Positions 62,921 through 64,000 of a DNA stretch of 64,000 nucleotides are shown piece after piece. The notes beneath the pieces were generated by a model that worked only from the letters and a program-made list of their open reading frames with translations, was not told where the DNA came from and did not search any database. The first letter of the stretch is position 1. Every line of letters starts with the position of its first letter. Position numbers and translations under genes: made by a program. The DNA is from Pseudomonas sp. Os17 (GTDB lineage: Bacteria > Pseudomonadota > Gammaproteobacteria > Pseudomonadales > Pseudomonadaceae): positions 189,501-253,500 of the forward strand of contig NZ_AP014627.1 of the NCBI RefSeq assembly GCF_001547895.1. Direction: 5' to 3'.

Positions 62921-63736
62921 ATGGGCAATGTCCAGACCGCCGCCAGTGCACACGAGGTGCTGTGGCGCCAGGCACCGAGCGGCGAGTTGGTCGACCTCGG
63001 CCGGCCTCACCGCTCGCCGCTGGGCCAATTGCGTCTGCAACGCACGCCCAAGGGGGTATTGCGCCGTCGTGAGGCGATTCTCCTGGGCGTCGCGGCTCTG
63101 GTATTGCACGGTGCAGTGATCTACTGGCTGAGCCAGAAACCGACCCCGGTGCTGCCCATCGTGCCGCCGGAAATCCCGCCCATGACCATCGAGTTCTCGC
63201 ACCCGGCACCGCCCGTGGTCGAGCCGCCTCCGCCTGTGCCGGTACAGCCGGTGGTGGAGCCGCCGCCTCCGGTGGAGGACGAGCTGGCGGTCAAGCCGCC
63301 ACCGCCCAAGCCGGTGCCCAAACCCAAGCCCAAGCCGGTGCCCAAGCCCGAGCCGAAACCCGCGCCCAAGCCGGTGCAGCAGACCCCGGCGCCGCCGCAA
63401 CCTGCGGCGCCGGTAGCCGCCCCGGCAGCGCCCGCGCCACCGGCCCCGGCCCCCGTGACCCCGGCTTCGGCCAGCGCCGCGTACCTGAAGAACCCGGCGC
63501 CGGAATACCCGTCCCTGGCCCAGCGCCGGGGTTGGGAAGGCACGGTGCTGCTGCGGGTGCATGTATTGGCCAGCGGCAAGCCCGGAGAGATCCAGATCCA
63601 GAAGAGCAGCGGTCGCCAGCAGCTCGACGATGCGGCCCTGGCTGCGGTCAAGCGCTGGAGTTTCGTTCCGGCCAAGCAGGGCGACGTGGCCCAGGACGGC
63701 TGGGTCAGCGTACCCATCGACTTCAAGATTCATTGA
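62921..63736 (+). CDS. tonB: Energy transducer TonB
   Basis: A 271-residue TonB protein with one N-terminal membrane helix (ILLGVAALVLHGAVIYWL), a long Pro/Lys/Glu-rich periplasmic spacer and a C-terminal TonB domain (NPAPEYPSLAQRRGWEGTVL, then KRWSFVPAK). It carries proton-motive energy from ExbB-ExbD to outer-membrane receptors such as the one at 49382. The exbB gene follows. Among Pseudomonas TonBs it corresponds to the type next to exbB-exbD (PA0197 in P. aeruginosa). A 53-nt gap separates the two genes. Confidence 0.9.
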   Translation: MGNVQTAASAHEVLWRQAPSGELVDLGRPHRSPLGQLRLQRTPKGVLRRREAILLGVAALVLHGAVIYWLSQKPTPVLPIVPPEIPPMTIEFSHPAPPVVEPPPPVPVQPVVEPPPPVEDELAVKPPPPKPVPKPKPKPVPKPEPKPAPKPVQQTPAPPQPAAPVAAPAAPAPPAPAPVTPASASAAYLKNPAPEYPSLAQRRGWEGTVLLRVHVLASGKPGEIQIQKSSGRQQLDDAALAAVKRWSFVPAKQGDVAQDGWVSVPIDFKIH

Positions 63737-63791
63737 GCCGCAAGGCCGATCAAATAACGCGCGCTAAACGCTTACACAGAGGGAACACATC

Positions 63792-64000
63792 ATGACGTTA
63801 CTGGCATCTCCACTGGAATCCATCGAAAGCGCGGTGATCTGGCTGTTGGTGGTCTTCTCCGTCGCCACCTGGGGCCTGGCCCTGGTCAAGGGCGTGCAGT
63901 TCGCCCGCCTCAAGTCCCAGGATCGCAAGTTTCACAATCAGTTCTGGGCCGCCTCCAGCCTCGATTCCGCCGCCCCCCTGAGTGAAACCCAGCCCGGCGC
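63792..64000 (+). CDS. exbB: ExbB, N-terminal part (partial)
   Basis: The window ends 69 codons into this gene. The start MTLLASPLESIESAVIWLLV and the first membrane helix (AVIWLLVVFSVATWGLALVK) followed by RLKSQDRKFHNQFWAA fit ExbB proteins of the TonB complex. AGAGGGA precedes the ATG. Downstream exbD is expected beyond the window. Confidence 0.88.
   Translation, partial: MTLLASPLESIESAVIWLLVVFSVATWGLALVKGVQFARLKSQDRKFHNQFWAASSLDSAAPLSETQPG

Overview
The window is GC-rich, gene-dense DNA from a Pseudomonas of the fluorescens/protegens type. The evidence is family content and gene order: gabD-gabT, a desA-like desaturase beside a PAS-GGDEF-EAL protein, oscA-sbp-cysT-cysW-cysA, atsA with its ABC importer and atsK, and tonB2-exbB. 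Pseudomonas-type REP palindromes of three sequence classes fill many intergenic gaps. Species-level identity is an inference.

Layout. 1-1.1 kb: end of a PNAG exopolysaccharide operon (pgaC, pgaD). 1.1-8.5 kb: DUF4291 protein, a DUF3077-like protein with a structured leader, a brnTA toxin-antitoxin pair, a YbhB-like periplasmic protein, a VWA lipoprotein/ECF sigma/membrane-anchored regulator operon, and uncharacterised proteins. 8.6-12 kb: tRNA-Arg(CCG), then an R-body (reb) locus: sigma factor, three RebB-like proteins and two accessory proteins. 12.3-15.3 kb: gabD-gabT (GABA catabolism) with a probable gabT leader RNA. 15.4-21.1 kb: receiver-HDOD protein, diguanylate cyclase, desaturase and a dual-domain c-di-GMP protein. 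21.4-25.7 kb: sulfate uptake. 26.2-30.3 kb: a three-gene dehydrogenase operon (c-type cytochrome, small subunit, GMC flavoprotein) whose flavoprotein ends in a LecA-like domain. 30.4-35.3 kb: Mpo1-like protein, Crp/Fnr regulator, periplasmic HIU hydrolase and heme-binding protein divergent from a copper/peroxide-type two-component system. 35.4-38.2 kb: AraC regulator, desaturase, small secreted protein. 38.4-53.2 kb: a sulfate-ester scavenging region (atsA, atsC, atsB, atsR, two LysR paralogues, atsK, a second sulfatase, a TonB-dependent receptor and an aryl-sulfotransferase-like protein). 53.3-58.6 kb: small accessory genes including a SUKH-type immunity protein, an XRE/DUF2975 pair, hipBA and a second DUF3077 gene. 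58.7-64 kb: MFS transporter with nucleoside deaminase, ankyrin protein divergent from a LysR, an orphan small protein, and tonB-exbB cut by the window end.

The genes form several modules. Sulfur scavenging runs from outer-membrane uptake (TonB-dependent receptor energised by TonB-ExbB) through ABC import (Ats and Cys systems) to cleavage by AtsA, the second sulfatase and AtsK. c-di-GMP enzymes lie on the same chromosome segment as PNAG synthesis genes. The most unusual items are the GMC-lectin fusion operon, the reb locus, and the different structured leaders in front of the two DUF3077-family genes.
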